Translations under genes and position numbers: made by a program
Notes under the pieces: model-generated
The model's input: only the letters and a program-made list of their open reading frames with translations
Told to the model about the DNA's origin: nothing
Database searches by the model: none
Origin: Chamaea fasciata
Taxonomy: Eukaryota; Chordata; Aves; Passeriformes; Sylviidae
Assembly (NCBI GenBank): GCA_029207755.1
Contig: JARCOQ010000005.1
Coordinates: 58,663,414-58,727,413 of the forward strand
Reading direction: 5' to 3'
DNA length: 64,000 nucleotides
In this document: piece by piece, positions 43,236-54,788 of the stretch
Layout of the letters: every line of letters starts with the position of its first letter
Numbering within the stretch: position 1 is the stretch's first letter

Positions 43236-45743
43236 GTGAGTATGCGACACACAGAATTGACAATGATGTGAATAACCTGGGAATAACACTGAGGACCTGG
43301 CTTCCCTGGAATAGTACAGAACTTGAGAAATTGTTATGTTTTAACAATAAAACCTAGATTAGTCCTCTGGTTCCTTCAGAACTTAAAAGAGATTATCTAA
43401 GAACAAAGATCCTGGTTTTGCTCTGTATAGTGCCAAAAAACTAATACTAGGATATCTTAGTATCCTCAAGGAACTAAGAGGGAGAAGTGAGGCCTGAAAT
43501 CAAGAGACTGATAGCTGTGCCCTAAAGTAAGGTGGACTGTACTTACACTGCTCTTGGGAAAAGATTTCAAATACAACAGACTTCCTTGGAGAAAGGGAAT
43601 CCTGAAGTATATAGATATTAGGACAAAGTGCTTTCAGAATCCTGTTGTTATACTGTTTGCTTCAGTGGGGTAAAACTCAGTCCACTGGAATCATGGAAAA
43701 TGAGTTTTTGGAAGACTGGTGTTGCTCATTATCCTATATTGTTAACAAGTAGTCAGTGTACGTATCTAGGAAATATACCACACAGTCTGAAACGGTCACT
43801 GTGAATGCAGAACATCAGTAGTGGTGTGTGGCCTGAAAATATAGTATCAAATATTGCTACTTCCTGGTCATCTGCAGTGCAGGCGTAGAGTGGTTCAGAG
43901 GAAGAGACTCAATTTCCTTCAGTTCAAGTACAGGAAAGGCAACATTCTTTACTCCTCTGGTACATTCTGCAGAAGATGATAGAAACATCGACTTAGTGTT
44001 GTTCTCAAAAGCAAGCTTTAGATTCTCCAAGGGCATTCTCCATTTTAACAGAAGTACCAGTGCAGTTCACAACTTGCTGGACTATCTGTCTTGCAATATG
44101 GAGATGTATGTGTTGGCAGCTGGTGGAAGAAGGTATCTAATAGCCTTTCAAATCACAGGAGTTAACAGCTAAAACTTTCATGACATCCTGATGTGGTCTG
44201 TAGTAAAATCACTGCATTGACTTTCTGCTTGGTTTTCTGTATTTGCAGAAGAGGTCACGAGGATGTTCATTCTTCCTGTAGTGGTAGACATCTTGAACTT
44301 TGCAGTGCAGGGTTTTCTGCTTCCCTACATTGCTTAGATTCTCATTGCTGCTGGGAAAGCACAGCCATTGGACTTGAGTAGATAGCCAGGATGATTCCCT
44401 GCCAAATAGTGGCATCACGGTGACAGTAATGGAAGTATCTGATTACAGGTCCTCAAACATCCTATTGCTGCTATAGTGCTTATGGAAGCTTAAAGGCAGG
44501 CTTGACCTGTAGCCCTACTCCTTGATTTGAATTCCACCTGTAATCCTCACTGTAGGAAAAAGCAGACCACTTGCTACAAATACTTCAGAAAGTGGGTGTT
44601 GACAGCCTGACTGCCCCGCATTCTCAAATTTTTTTTAGAAAAAGGGTAGCTTTGGATCACTTCATTTACCAGATGAAGTGATCAAAAATTAGAAGAAAAA
44701 AAAAATAACAAAGCTGGTTTTATTTACAGTGGTTCAAAATAGATCATGAGGTGTTTCCATGCTGCCTATTAGAGGCAATTCTGGGTTTCTTGATCCTGGA
44801 AAAAGTGTTCATTTTTTTTTTTTAATTAATAGGGTATCTGCAAATGGCAAGAATTGTCAAACTGAAGCTGTTTCTTGCATCATCTAGCTGTGGCCTTTGC
44901 CTAAGTCTGTCTTCAGAGGGTTTATAGTCTTGGAAAATGCTAGACGCACCTGTAGACTAAGTATCAGCACTGCTGATATCTCTTCATGCGAAATTTAGAT
45001 CCTTTTAATCAAAACAGATTTTACCTATTTAATGTTGATACTAGTTGTCACTTTTGACAGCATTATTTCTGGTAATTGTGTTATTGGCTATGAAGTAATA
45101 TAGTCACTGGAGTGACTGAAGTCTGGGCTATTAGATTTAACTAACAGTAATACCTGCTCATCATTGTACTGCCCAGACTATAACATTTGAATGACGAGAC
45201 TGACTTAGGCGAAGTGTTTATTCTTGGGCAACTTTAAAGGAGTAGGAAGATGAAGCTCCATTTACTGAAGGGGCAAATGATGTCTAATATGGTGTTTGAG
45301 TGGATAGCAGCGTTGTATCAGCTTCCAAGACATGCAGAAAGACCTAGATTCTTCCCAAATATGAATATCTCATCTCAGGATAGGCTGTCCCAGGTTCAGC
45401 TTGAGCGGTAGGACAGGTAGTCAGTGAATTTCACAGTGGATTTCCCATAGAAGGAAAATAGCTTGTTGTATGGTAATTGTTCTGCTGACAGAGTGCAGTA
45501 GCTATGGTCAATCAAGCTGTTCCTTGGGTAGTAGCTACATAGACAGGAGTGTGTTCTGTAAGTTTACTGAGAGTGAAAAGGATGGGTTGATGTATGATGT
45601 TTTTGGTTATTTCTAAGGAACAGCTGATGTTCTAGAAATACACTATAAAGTGCATGGATGCAAACCACAGCATAGCAGGGTGGTGGCATTAGGCAGAGAC
45701 TTCAGCTGGTGGTGTAAAGCACTTGTTTTCAAATATGCTGTAG
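43236..45743 (+). other. CAPRIN2: CAPRIN2 intron 14
   Basis: 2.5 kb. Unique, with a perfect hairpin at 44,655-44,683 and T-rich stretches near 44,810. No coding segment recognised. Acceptor TATGCTGTAG. Confidence 0.85.
44655..44683. repeat. Perfect 11-bp inverted repeat, 7-nt loop
   Basis: GATCACTTCAT (44655-44665) and ATGAAGTGATC (44673-44683) are exact reverse complements around TTACCAG. Located in intron 14. Confidence 0.95.
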
Positions 45744-45927
45744 GTATTTAAAGTGAATGCACCACTGCCTCCACGTAAAGACCAGGAAATTAAAGAGGAT
45801 TCTTCGTATTCAGCAGGATATAACCAGAGTTTCTCCACAGCAAGTACACAGACTCCCCCTCAATGCCAGTTGCAATCTTCTCATGTCGCAGAACAAACCT
45901 CTCTTTCACAAGAATCTCTGTCTTCAG
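45744..45927 (+). CDS. CAPRIN2: CAPRIN2 coding exon 15 (residues 783-844)
   Basis: Encodes VFKVNAPLPPRKDQEIKEDS, SYSAGYNQSFSTASTQTPPQ and CQLQSSHVAEQTSLSQESLS plus Ser and one base, 184 nt. Donor CAG/GTAAGA. NAPLPPRK.QEIKE and YNQSF.TASTQTPPQCQL are conserved. Confidence 0.97.
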
Positions 45928-47501
45928 GTAAGAACTGCACTTGCATCTATGTTTAAACTAGTCTTTAAGTATGTTAGTTTACAATAGTATTTAAATGCAT
46001 TATCGTGTGCTGTGAGTACTTCTTACCCAGCAAAATTCTTAACAGGTGCTGCACAAATGTCTAATACTAGGCATACATCAGCTCTAATGTGGTTGATGGT
46101 ATGTAAACTTAATTTTAAAACTGCTAACAGGATGAAAGTCTGTTTCAAACTTGTTTCTGTATTAGATGAACAGACTGTTGTCGTTTACATGCCTGAATTT
46201 CCCAGTAGGTGAGAAATTCAAGTATGTGGTGATACTTGGCAGTCAAACAATCATTTCCTGGGAATAGTAGCAATGATGAAATAGTCTTATTTGGAACCAT
46301 TAACTTGGTTTCTGGTAATAGTGCTGTCAGTGCAGGGAGTTGCTGACTGCTAAGTAAGAAATCTGGTATAAGTTTTCAATCTGACCTGAGAAATACTGAG
46401 CTAGTAAGTGGTCTTGAGCTGTTGCATTCAACACAAACCTGACTGACTTGATGTTCGGGTAGTGCAAGAGGTGGGTTTGTATAGCTGACACTTAATTTGA
46501 CATGAAACTGGCCCCTAAATGTCTTGAGGTTTTAGGATGAAATAAGGTGACAACTAGGGACCTGTGTTCATAAGGCCATCTATTGAAATGGCTTGGGGTC
46601 ATTTACAACTGCTGTTTTTGTGCCAGAGTGATTTTCACAGGTCTTAGACTAGAAACAGACTGATAGTGTGAAGCCAATGAGACACTGAGAACTCAAAAGA
46701 ACAGTGTCAGTGTAGCAGTCAGGAAAGCTGACTGTTTAGCTTCAATGTTCCTTCTCATCACTGAGACTACAGGTGATAAGCCTTGGAAATTTTTTTGTGG
46801 GAAATCATAGTTTTTTTATTAGCTTTGTGCAATGGCTCTGCACAGACTTCACACAGGTTTATACTATTATTCTGGATCAATTTTAAGCTTTTTGGATTGA
46901 AATAAAGCATGGCCTTGTGGAAGTACATTCACGGTTGCAAGGTTTGTGTTTAAAGCTAACCACTCACCCTTCTGAGTGAAAAGTATCCTTGAACACGTTT
47001 TGCTTGGAGTTGAACTGCCTAGTATGTGGTAGGAATGTCTATTGAAGAGACTGATCTCAAATATCTGCTTTCCATAGTTACCTTATTGCTGTCTAGGTGT
47101 GATGGAGTTTGTCTCGCTGTTTTGAGGGATGTCAATACTTAAGTGACCTAGCTTATCAGTGAAAATTCTTAATCAAATTTTACTTGATTTTTAACCTACA
47201 CTGGGTATTTTCATGCTGCTGGCAAGCTTGTTCTCACCTGTGCAACTGACTTTTTTTGAATGCATTAGGGGCTTACACTGAGTCTGTGCTGTCTACAGTA
47301 GATTTTAACAAGCACTACACTTTACAAAACAAAGGGAAGGATCCAATCACCTAAATAAAGTAATGAAGGGAGAGAAGAACAGAATATTCAGAGCAACTTA
47401 ATTGGTCTCTGAATGTCCTAACACTGCCCTTGCTTCTGTGTGTGGTAACTTACTGCAGTTATAAAAAGCTTTGATTTATCTGTGCCTTCTGTTTTGAGCA
47501 G
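45928..47501 (+). other. CAPRIN2: CAPRIN2 intron 15
   Basis: 1.6 kb of unique sequence. Acceptor CTGTTTTGAGCAG. No other feature seen. Confidence 0.85.
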
Positions 47502-47684
47502 TGAACTATCAACCTGATGGAGCTGTTCCTGTTAGCAATGGTAGCCTTGCCTTTTATCCAGCACAGGCTAATGTTATTCCCAGACCTCCTCAGCCTTACC
47601 TCAACAGCCGTGGGTCTGTCAGAGGGTCTGCTAGAGGTGGAAGGTCACTGGCGAATTCCTATCGCTCCCCTGGTGGGTACAAAG
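47502..47684 (+). CDS. CAPRIN2: CAPRIN2 coding exon 16, RG-rich (residues 844-905)
   Basis: Encodes (V)NYQPDGAVPVSNGSLAFYP, AQANVIPRPPQPYLNSRGSV, RGSARGGRSLANSYRSPGGY and K plus one base, 183 nt. Donor AAG/GTATGT. Carries several RG and one RGG motif, the part of caprins associated with RNA binding and arginine methylation. Confidence 0.97.
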
Positions 47685-48943
47685 GTATGTCTGTATTTAC
47701 TGTCATCCTGAAGATCTGATGTACTGCCAGTAGAATGTGATTTAACACAACACGGTATTAAATTCATGTTCTAGATGTGAAATGGCCTAAGACTTTAAGG
47801 GCAATGGGTAGAGAATGGGGCCCTCTGTAGAATTTAAGGAAGTTCATTCTGACTTCTATTTGTGGTCTCTGTACTTGAGATGTCAGGCCAAATGGCCCAG
47901 CAATTTTGTAGCCTGCCGAAATATGAAGATAGAAACTTTCACTAATAGATTATTACTCATATGGACTTTCGGCATTTTCATTTGCTGTTCTGAACTTTTT
48001 ACCCACTTAATTCTTTCTCTTGGCATCTTGCTGACTAACTGGGCAGGTATCTTTCTATTCACATATCACTTGCTGTGTTTGCCCAAGTAAGGCATTTTTT
48101 GCTTAGCACTGCTCACTTTAATATTACCTGCAGAAACCAGGATGGGGGAGAGAGGCTCCCAGTAGTGAAGAGCCCTTCTAGATGAATAACAAACTGAAGA
48201 GTTTTAAGAGGGGGCTTATTTGGTCTCTGCAGACCAGTTTTTCTTTTGCTGCTAGATGAAGTACTATAGAGAGTTTCAGCAGACTTTAAGCAGTTACTAA
48301 ATTAAAGTTGTTGCTAGCTACCAGCTGGAGATGGTGGCCTATTTCCCTTTGATGTGGAAGGGCACTTAGTCTGTGATGGGTGCTTCAGCTCTTGCGCTGA
48401 GCCTGCTCAGTGTACCTTGTAGGAACAAGTACCAGATGACGAGTTTTATAGTTCTGACTTAACAGCAGTCTGGGGTTCAGTGGTGTCTGTAATGAAATTA
48501 CTTGTAGTTCTGCTTTGGTAGTTAAATAATTGCTTAAGTTAATAGGTAAAGAGGCAAAATATTATAGTAGCCCCTAAATGTATACCAGTAATAGCTGAGT
48601 GTATGTAACAGAAAAGTGTTTCTTAATCCCATCTCTGGATTTAGCAAGTTTTTCAGCTGTTCTGTGACATCTCATTAGTATCACAGGCAATGGATAGGCC
48701 CTGATGTTAATATTTTTAAGTACACAATTTTGATATAGCCACAGTGTGAGCTATGAGTAGCTAATGAAAATGCATTTGTTTTAGGAGTAGCAATGTTCCT
48801 ATTCAATTCCAAATTTAAGAATAGCTCTGTTACTGCATAACTTAATGTACATAATTGCCAAAAAAAGAGCTGTAGTCATATTCTGGACTTGTACTGTAAA
48901 TCAAACCATTAATGATACTGAATAATCAACTTTATTTGAACAG
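47685..48943 (+). other. CAPRIN2: CAPRIN2 intron 16
   Basis: 1.3 kb of unique sequence. A 91-codon frame at 47,815-48,090 is hydrophobic but resembles nothing and lies wholly in the intron. Acceptor TTTGAACAG. Confidence 0.85.
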
Positions 48944-49044
48944 GTTTTGATGCCTACAGAGGTTCACCTTCATTAACTAATGGCAACTATGGCCAGCTAC
49001 AGTTTCCTGGTAGAGATTATGCTGGAATGCCATATTCTCAGAGG
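48944..49044 (+). CDS. CAPRIN2: CAPRIN2 coding exon 17 (residues 905-938)
   Basis: Encodes (G)FDAYRGSPSLTNGNYGQLQ followed by FPGRDYAGMPYSQR, 101 nt, phase 0 at the end. Donor AGG/GTAAAT. Tyr/Gly/Arg-rich, low-complexity RNA-binding type sequence. Confidence 0.96.
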
Positions 49045-49766
49045 GTAAATATTGACTTTATTTTGAGTAGCCTTCCACGGTAAAGGAGCAGAATCTTCTA
49101 ACATGGTAGTTTTTCATTATCTTAACAGGTGAACTATTGCTTACAAGCCAGAGGTTAGTTTTGTTTCACAGACAAACCCTTTTGTGGAATGGTAGACAGC
49201 AGCTGAAATAAGTCAGTTCAGACAGGTAACATCTCTGTATGACAGGTTGATTTTTAGTCTGAAAGGAATCTTTGAAATGTAAACAGATGATAAATAACAC
49301 ATTGTATGAGTCTGGTCTATTAGTTTAAAAGTTGGTTCACTAAAATACCTCTGTAATGTAAAATAATGAACTCCTAAATGAACTGGCTGACAATGTGGCT
49401 AGGCCAAAACAAACCCCACCATAAGTAAGAAGGCAAAAGTTACTGGTGTGAGGAGGGTCTGTCAATGTCTTCTGTGCAGGCTCATGGACTTTGAACAGAC
49501 TTGAGACTTAAGGGCAGTGCTCAGTAACCTCAACTGAGTCTACAGTTCAGAAGCCAACTTGCTACAACAGGCATCAAAGTAGATCTTTAATTTCATACAA
49601 GCTATTATAGAAGTAAATTTTCCATAAGTAAAACTGTTTATCTACACCTTGTTTCCGAACTGTCACTGTCTATTCTAGAGACTGAATTAATTGTGCAAAA
49701 AAAGTGTATCTGCCTCACATGACTTCAGATTTGCTCATAGCCATCTTTTTAAAACTTTTCTTTTAG
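49045..49766 (+). other. CAPRIN2: CAPRIN2 intron 17
   Basis: 0.7 kb of unique sequence. Acceptor ACTTTTCTTTTAG. Confidence 0.85.
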
Positions 49767-49833
49767 GATGTTAATTACCAGCAGTGCTATAAACGAGGTG
49801 GGATAAGTAGTGGTCCTCGAGCAAATTCCAGAG
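49767..49833 (+). CDS. CAPRIN2: CAPRIN2 coding exon 18 (residues 939-961)
   Basis: Encodes DVNYQQCYKRGGISSGPRAN followed by SR and one base of Ala, 67 nt. Donor GAG/GTAAGG. QQCYKRGG..GGPRANSR in human is close to this. Confidence 0.96.
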
Positions 49834-49981
49834 GTAAGGCCAGCATCAGGCCCCCAGTAGTCCAATGTGTGCTTGGGCATTGCAGCTGGGGTGTTACTGG
49901 GAACAGTGTGAAAAGCAGAATACCATCACTCACCTAACAGATCAACCTTGGTGTAAGTTAACCAAGCTTAGCTAGAGGCTT

Positions 49982-50005
49982 CAATGCTGTTTTTCCACAG
50001 CATTG
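49982..50005. repeat. Perfect 9-bp inverted repeat, 6-nt loop
   Basis: CAATGCTGT (49982-49990) and ACAGCATTG (49997-50005) are exact reverse complements around TTTTCC, in CAPRIN2 intron 18. Confidence 0.9.
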
Positions 50006-50077
50006 CACAGCAGAAGATTTAATTTCACTGTTCTCAGCCTGGAGTCTTCATGTCAGAGTTTTGACACAATGGTGCTT

Positions 50078-50114
50078 GTGTTTGTGAAGTTCCCTTACTG
50101 AGCTTCACAAATAC
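50078..50114. repeat. 12-bp inverted repeat with one G-T mismatch
   Basis: GTGTTTGTGAAG (50078-50089) pairs with CTTCACAAATAC (50103-50114) except for one wobble position. Loop of 13 nt. Only 73 bp from the previous inverted repeat. Confidence 0.88.
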
Positions 50115-51280
50115 CCTGACTAGGAAAATGCACATGGGCTGGTTCCCTGTGTTCAGGGAAGAAGCACTGGGTTTCTGCCCTTAATTGTGTAGTCTCCCCT
50201 TATTCTGGATAGGCTATCAGATCACTGAGACTCTAAAATATTTTTTTCTATGAAAATGTATTGGGTAATACAGGTTTACTCTGTATTTCCATAGTGGAGT
50301 ATAAAACCTAAAGAAATAAGGCTAGTTGAGTCCAAGCATGAATAGCATGTGTTTTGAAGAGTTGGAACAAGAAGAATTGTTCCCACTGTATGTGCTGGAA
50401 AAGTATGGACTTCCAGTGCTACAGGTGAGAAGTGAGATGAAGTGTAGCTGTAGATCACTATTTTAAGGACTAAAGGGCATATTGTGGAAGCTGTTTTAGG
50501 ATAAAGCAGGTCATATCCTATCTTGAGGGATGATTCATAGAATATATTTCAGAAGGGAACTAAATATGAGATCATGGTGAATTAACAGCTGATGGAAGTA
50601 TACATTAGCATTAAGATCTCACAGCAACTTATTTTATTGTCTTAAGGTGTTGTTTTCCAGTGGAAAAAACAATGTTGTGTAACTTAAGTGTGACTGCTCT
50701 AAATTTCTCAGATCTATTAATATTTTCATTCTAGATCCTTTTAACTTGGATATTTGAAGAAATTAATAGCTTTATTTTGCAGAGTGAGGTGCAGAAAACT
50801 TAAAAGCAACTCTAGTTTGTCAGACTTAAAATATTCTAGCATTTTAAGTTGACAAGGTCTACTAGAAATGCAACTACAGAAGAACAGTGTTGAGTAACAT
50901 GAAGTGAAAATTGAGATCTTGAAGGTGACTTGGCTCTAACTTTGCCAGTGTTTTCAGCATTTTGTTTCCTCTCAGAAGTTAGCATGTGCTTTTTAAGTTG
51001 ACAAGACATGCTAAAACGATTACAACCCACTGCCCTCTCCTACTTGGAAGTATAAGAAGTAATTGTTCATAGCCCAGTTATGTCCCATCTTGCTCAATGC
51101 AAGTGTGATGAATGTAAGTGAGCGACAAAGTTCTGTTCTCACCGGGGTCCTTTGACAACTTGCTGTGGCTCAAATATCAATCTGCTGCAAAGCCTGTACT
51201 CTTACTGCTTGAGATTGTGGCCACAGGCTTAAGGGTATCCTTCTGTTGTAGTACTTATCACCGCTAATGGTTCTTAACAG

Positions 51281-51849
51281 CAGGGTGGAGTGACTCCTCT
51301 CAGGTGAGCAGCCCAGAACGAGACAACGAGACCTTTAACAGTGGGGACTCTGGGCAGGGAGACTCTCGCAGCATCACCCCTGTGGACATGCCGGTGACAA
51401 GCCAGGCTGCCACCATACTCCCGGTGCATGTCTACCCGCTCCCGCAGCAAATGAGGGTTGCCTTCTCTGCTGCTCGAACATCCAACCTGGCCCCTGGAAC
51501 TCTGGACCAGCCCATTGTGTTTGACCTGTTGCTGAACAACCTTGGAGAAACTTTTGATATCCAGCTTGGTAGGTTCAACTGTCCGGTGAATGGTACCTAT
51601 GTCTTCATCTTCCACATGCTGAAACTGGCTGTAAATGTCCCTCTGTATGTGAATCTCATGAAGAATGAAGAGGTCCTTGTGTCAGCATATGCAAATGATG
51701 GGGCTCCTGACCATGAAACAGCCAGTAACCATGCAGTCCTGCAGCTGTTCCAGGGAGATCAGATCTGGCTACGGCTGCATCGCGGAGCCATCTATGGAAG
51801 TAGCTGGAAATACTCCACCTTTTCGGGATACCTCCTTTATCAGGACTAA
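51281..51849 (+). CDS. CAPRIN2: CAPRIN2 coding exon 19, C1q domain and stop (residues 961-1149)
   Basis: 569 nt, ending at TAA 51847-51849. It begins (A)GWSDSSQVSSPERDNETFN and continues with an acidic Ser/Gly linker to PVHVYPLPQQ. The C1q domain covers about 1018-1149 (MRVAFSAARTSNL... to GYLLYQD), with the expected motifs FNCPVNGTYVF, VSAYAND.A and LQLFQGDQIWLRL. It is nearly identical to human as remembered. C1q domains of this class form trimers, and in CAPRIN2 the domain supports self-association and Wnt co-receptor signalling. A consensus donor (CAG/GTGAGC at 51303/51304) is embedded near the start of the exon. Confidence 0.98.
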
Positions 51850-52058
51850 AATCCAGTGCAATGTTTACAAAAGAGCTGCTCCAAACACCTTGGTGAGGGG
51901 GGTGGGACTAGCTTTGCACTTACTACTGACTTTATAGAGGATATGTGGTTCCATTATTGGGGGGAATTGGTGGTCCTGTTTTGCAAGGTGAAATCATGGA
52001 GTTGGGGTACTGAATCAGCACTAATTTGGCACTTTATCAGTTGTGATGTAGCCTTGCT

Positions 52059-52064
52059 AATAAA
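52059..52064 (+). terminator. CAPRIN2: Polyadenylation signal AATAAA (proximal)
   Basis: Canonical hexamer 210 bp after the stop codon (CTAATAAAGC context). A proximal site would give a 3' UTR of about 230 nt. Confidence 0.7.
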
Positions 52065-52172
52065 GCTGTGAATGTATATTGTTTGCACTTACCCTAAACT
52101 GTATTAATGTCCAGCTTACTACACTATTGATTGCCTCAAGTATGGGCTATTCACAATGCCTTGTTGTGCCTC

Positions 52173-52178
52173 AATAAA
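52173..52178 (+). terminator. CAPRIN2: Polyadenylation signal AATAAA (distal)
   Basis: Canonical hexamer (TCAATAAAAC) with a T/G-rich region some 30-45 bp downstream. Likely the main 3' end of CAPRIN2. Confidence 0.75.
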
Positions 52179-52200
52179 ACAAGTTAATATGCATTTTAGT

Positions 52201-54788
52201 ATTAATCTTGCCCGTGGTTTTAATTTTAGGATATATCACTGACCTTTTTCCTGATGTGGGGTGTACATAAATATTACACAGAACTGGTCTCCAAGTTTCA
52301 ATAATTTAGGGTAATTTGTATTTAACTGGGATTGGTTTAGTTCCCACTTAATGCCATTCTCAGGAATGTTACCTCGATAAAAACAAATTCAAGATTTAGC
52401 GACCTTTTTTCTTTCTAAGGTCAAGGAGTTACCTGAAAGGCCAGAAAATTACAAGTGCAATGCTACATCCTTCATTCGAACTACTTCTTTTAAATACGTA
52501 CCCTGTCAAAATCTAGCACGGTCATAGCAGCAGTCCTTCAATAGTGAAGTAGTTGAAATTCTTAAACCTGCAAACAGTCACTGAAGGGGCTGGCTTATCC
52601 TGTTATTCATCTGCGATTTATTTTAAAGTTAAAATTCAACTTTATGAAGCATAAATGTGTATGGCCTACCCCCTGCATGAGACTTGAATCAGATTTTAAT
52701 ACAGAGAACTGCTGAGAAACTTGGTGTTTGTAGTTGAAGCCTGGTGCTTGCATTTTACATCAAATCTGAATACAAATGCTAGGAAGCATTTCTGAAATCC
52801 CTTTCTTAAAGCTCTTAGGCTTTTTGACCAGCCTTCAGCACTCTTATGGCCTGAGAACTGAACAGCCATGATGTGTGTCCTTGTTTAAGCTGCAGTGTCA
52901 AATACTATAAATAGTTTCAATGTTTAAAATGGTAATATGTACCCATAAGAAGGTAGGTCACTGGCTCTCAATTCAAAAGCCTTAGTAAATTGTTTTAAGA
53001 GTAGAAAGCACTTGATCGGAGTGTACTAAATTAGCCCGTGAGCAAGTCTGACTGGTATATCTAAGGCTGAAGCAGAACTATGCCCAGTGAAAGCAGCTGA
53101 GCTATCTGCTTGTTTAAATAGAAGTAAGAACTAAACTGAATAAACTTCAGACCTGGTATAAAGCTAAGTGGTTTCACAGCTTCCAACTTCAGTTTGCCCT
53201 TGCTATCATGCAGATGCCAAAACAAGTCTGGCGTGACTTCATGAAGTTACTGGCATAAAGATCTTGATTCTGTTCCAAACTCAGCTTTCTTTTTCATACA
53301 GATTTTGAGGGTGATCATCTTTTGAGTCTGGGTTTAATTCCATTAGCAAATTTTGAGAGAAGGTGAGGTAGGACAAGCTTTGGGAAACCTAGTTTTTACC
53401 ACTACGAAAATGTCAAGCTGTAACTATTGTACACTAAGCCTGTATTTTGTATTTTTAGACATGCTAGTTCTGACTTTAGCCAAAAAGAGGTTTATTTCCA
53501 GAACACCCACTGCAGAGCAAGTCACAGTTCAACTAAATATGAGGTAAACACTTCAATTTCAGAGCTGAATCTTGCATAAGATGGTTTTTTACATTCCTAG
53601 CTAAAAAGACTACACAGTTAAAACAAATAATTATAATTGTGCAGGTAAGATGAAATAGAAAATCTAATCATATAATTCCTTGACCATAGGTCATGTAATG
53701 GCTTTTTTTTAAAAAAGTGAAGGTTTTTAGCCTTTATCAGCCTGAATCACAATAATCTCTACAGTAGTAGCTACTTTAAAATAAAATGTCTGGTTTTGTT
53801 CTGCTAATTTTTACTGAGAAGAATACATAACTTGGAGAAGTCTCATCCCTTAGAATAACTAAAAAATACGATTGATTTAATGTTGTGGGTTTCTCACATA
53901 GTACCTTTTTAGCTAGAACTGTTGGTTTTCACAGTGTTTTTAGTCAGCTGTGAACACAGGTTTTACTAACCTCTGTTACAAAAAGGAGGAAAGTACAACT
54001 GAACAGATACTGTCTTAAAGAAGGTTTCAGACTAGACGCAACTTAAAAGGCTGTAACCGAACCTTAAATGCTAAGACTGTGTCTAAAGTGAATCTCATGA
54101 AGACCAAGCCAAGTACCTTTTTTCCGTACCCATAGCTGGCCAAAATCCACTGGTAGAAAATTGCTATTCTGATCTCCAAAATATGTAAAAATGTTATGTC
54201 ATATGATTTTTCCACGATGATAAACACTAGGGTAGAGATACCTCATTATGCTTCTAGACTAATAAATGTTTTTGGAAGCATCTCAAATTACTTCAGACTA
54301 TTTCAATGCATTTTCTATCGATGCAGTTTTAGTCTAGTCAGTATGTGCAGACCAATGGTCTAGTTCTTTATTCTGCTTCTGGGCAAAGCATTTAACAGGT
54401 GAGTTTCACAACCTAGAAATACTTCACTGTGTAGTTTTCGCGTAAATACTGTCTGACAGTGTAAGTTGTATTTACACTCCTTTTTTCTCGGTAATTGTTA
54501 AATGAAGTTGATTGAATGATTGCATTAGGCAAAATGCCTTAACTGTATAAGGATTATAATTGGGTCTAATTAAAACATGCAAAGGGGCATCATCATTCTG
54601 CTGAATTTCCTATTGCTGTCTGCTGTGCAGATCGGATACCACATAAATTCTCTCTGATTTACTTCTCTTGTGCAGCCTGCTGAAGATAAATTTTAAAAGA
54701 AAGAAACACTGTTTTCATAGTGAGTAAATTTCTGTTTTTCTTTCTCTTGACATCAGTGAAATATTGGAACTACCCTGAAATGGGAGGG
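52201..54788. other. Intergenic between CAPRIN2 and IPO8, left part
   Basis: 2.6 kb of mostly unique AT-rich sequence without coding exons. The block at about 54,495-54,630 (TTGATTGAATGATTGCATTA, AATTGGGTCTAATTAAAACATG) looks more structured than its surroundings and could be conserved. No repeat family seen. Confidence 0.6.

Larger units (their letters stand above)
49834..51280 (+). other. CAPRIN2: CAPRIN2 intron 18
   Basis: 1.45 kb. Unique, with two short inverted repeats near its left end (49,982-50,005 and 50,078-50,114). Acceptor GGTTCTTAACAG. Confidence 0.85.
19180..52200 (+). other. CAPRIN2: CAPRIN2 gene, whole locus (caprin family member 2)
   Basis: Complete gene in + orientation. 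Nineteen coding exons join in frame: 171, 63, 87, 239, 83, 162, 44, 846, 132, 88, 56, 102, 111, 162, 184, 183, 101, 67 and 569 nt, total 3,450 nt, 1,149 aa plus stop. This is close to the roughly 1,100 aa of the human protein. Visible regions are: the caprin homology region and coiled-coil segments (about 35-283), the charged W-repeat region (284-565), a Ser/Pro/Gln-rich linker (566-843), RG-rich segments (about 865-960) and a C1q domain (about 1018-1149). The family binds RNA, sits in cytoplasmic granules and limits translation. CAPRIN2 also promotes LRP5/6 phosphorylation in Wnt signalling. All introns have GT..AG ends. Family facts are from memory; exon calls are from the sequence. Confidence 0.97.
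51850..52200 (+). other. CAPRIN2: CAPRIN2 3' UTR
   Basis: About 350 bp from the stop codon to just beyond the second AATAAA. The end is inferred from the polyadenylation signals. A T/G-rich stretch follows at about 52,205-52,225, as expected downstream of a cleavage site. Confidence 0.75.
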
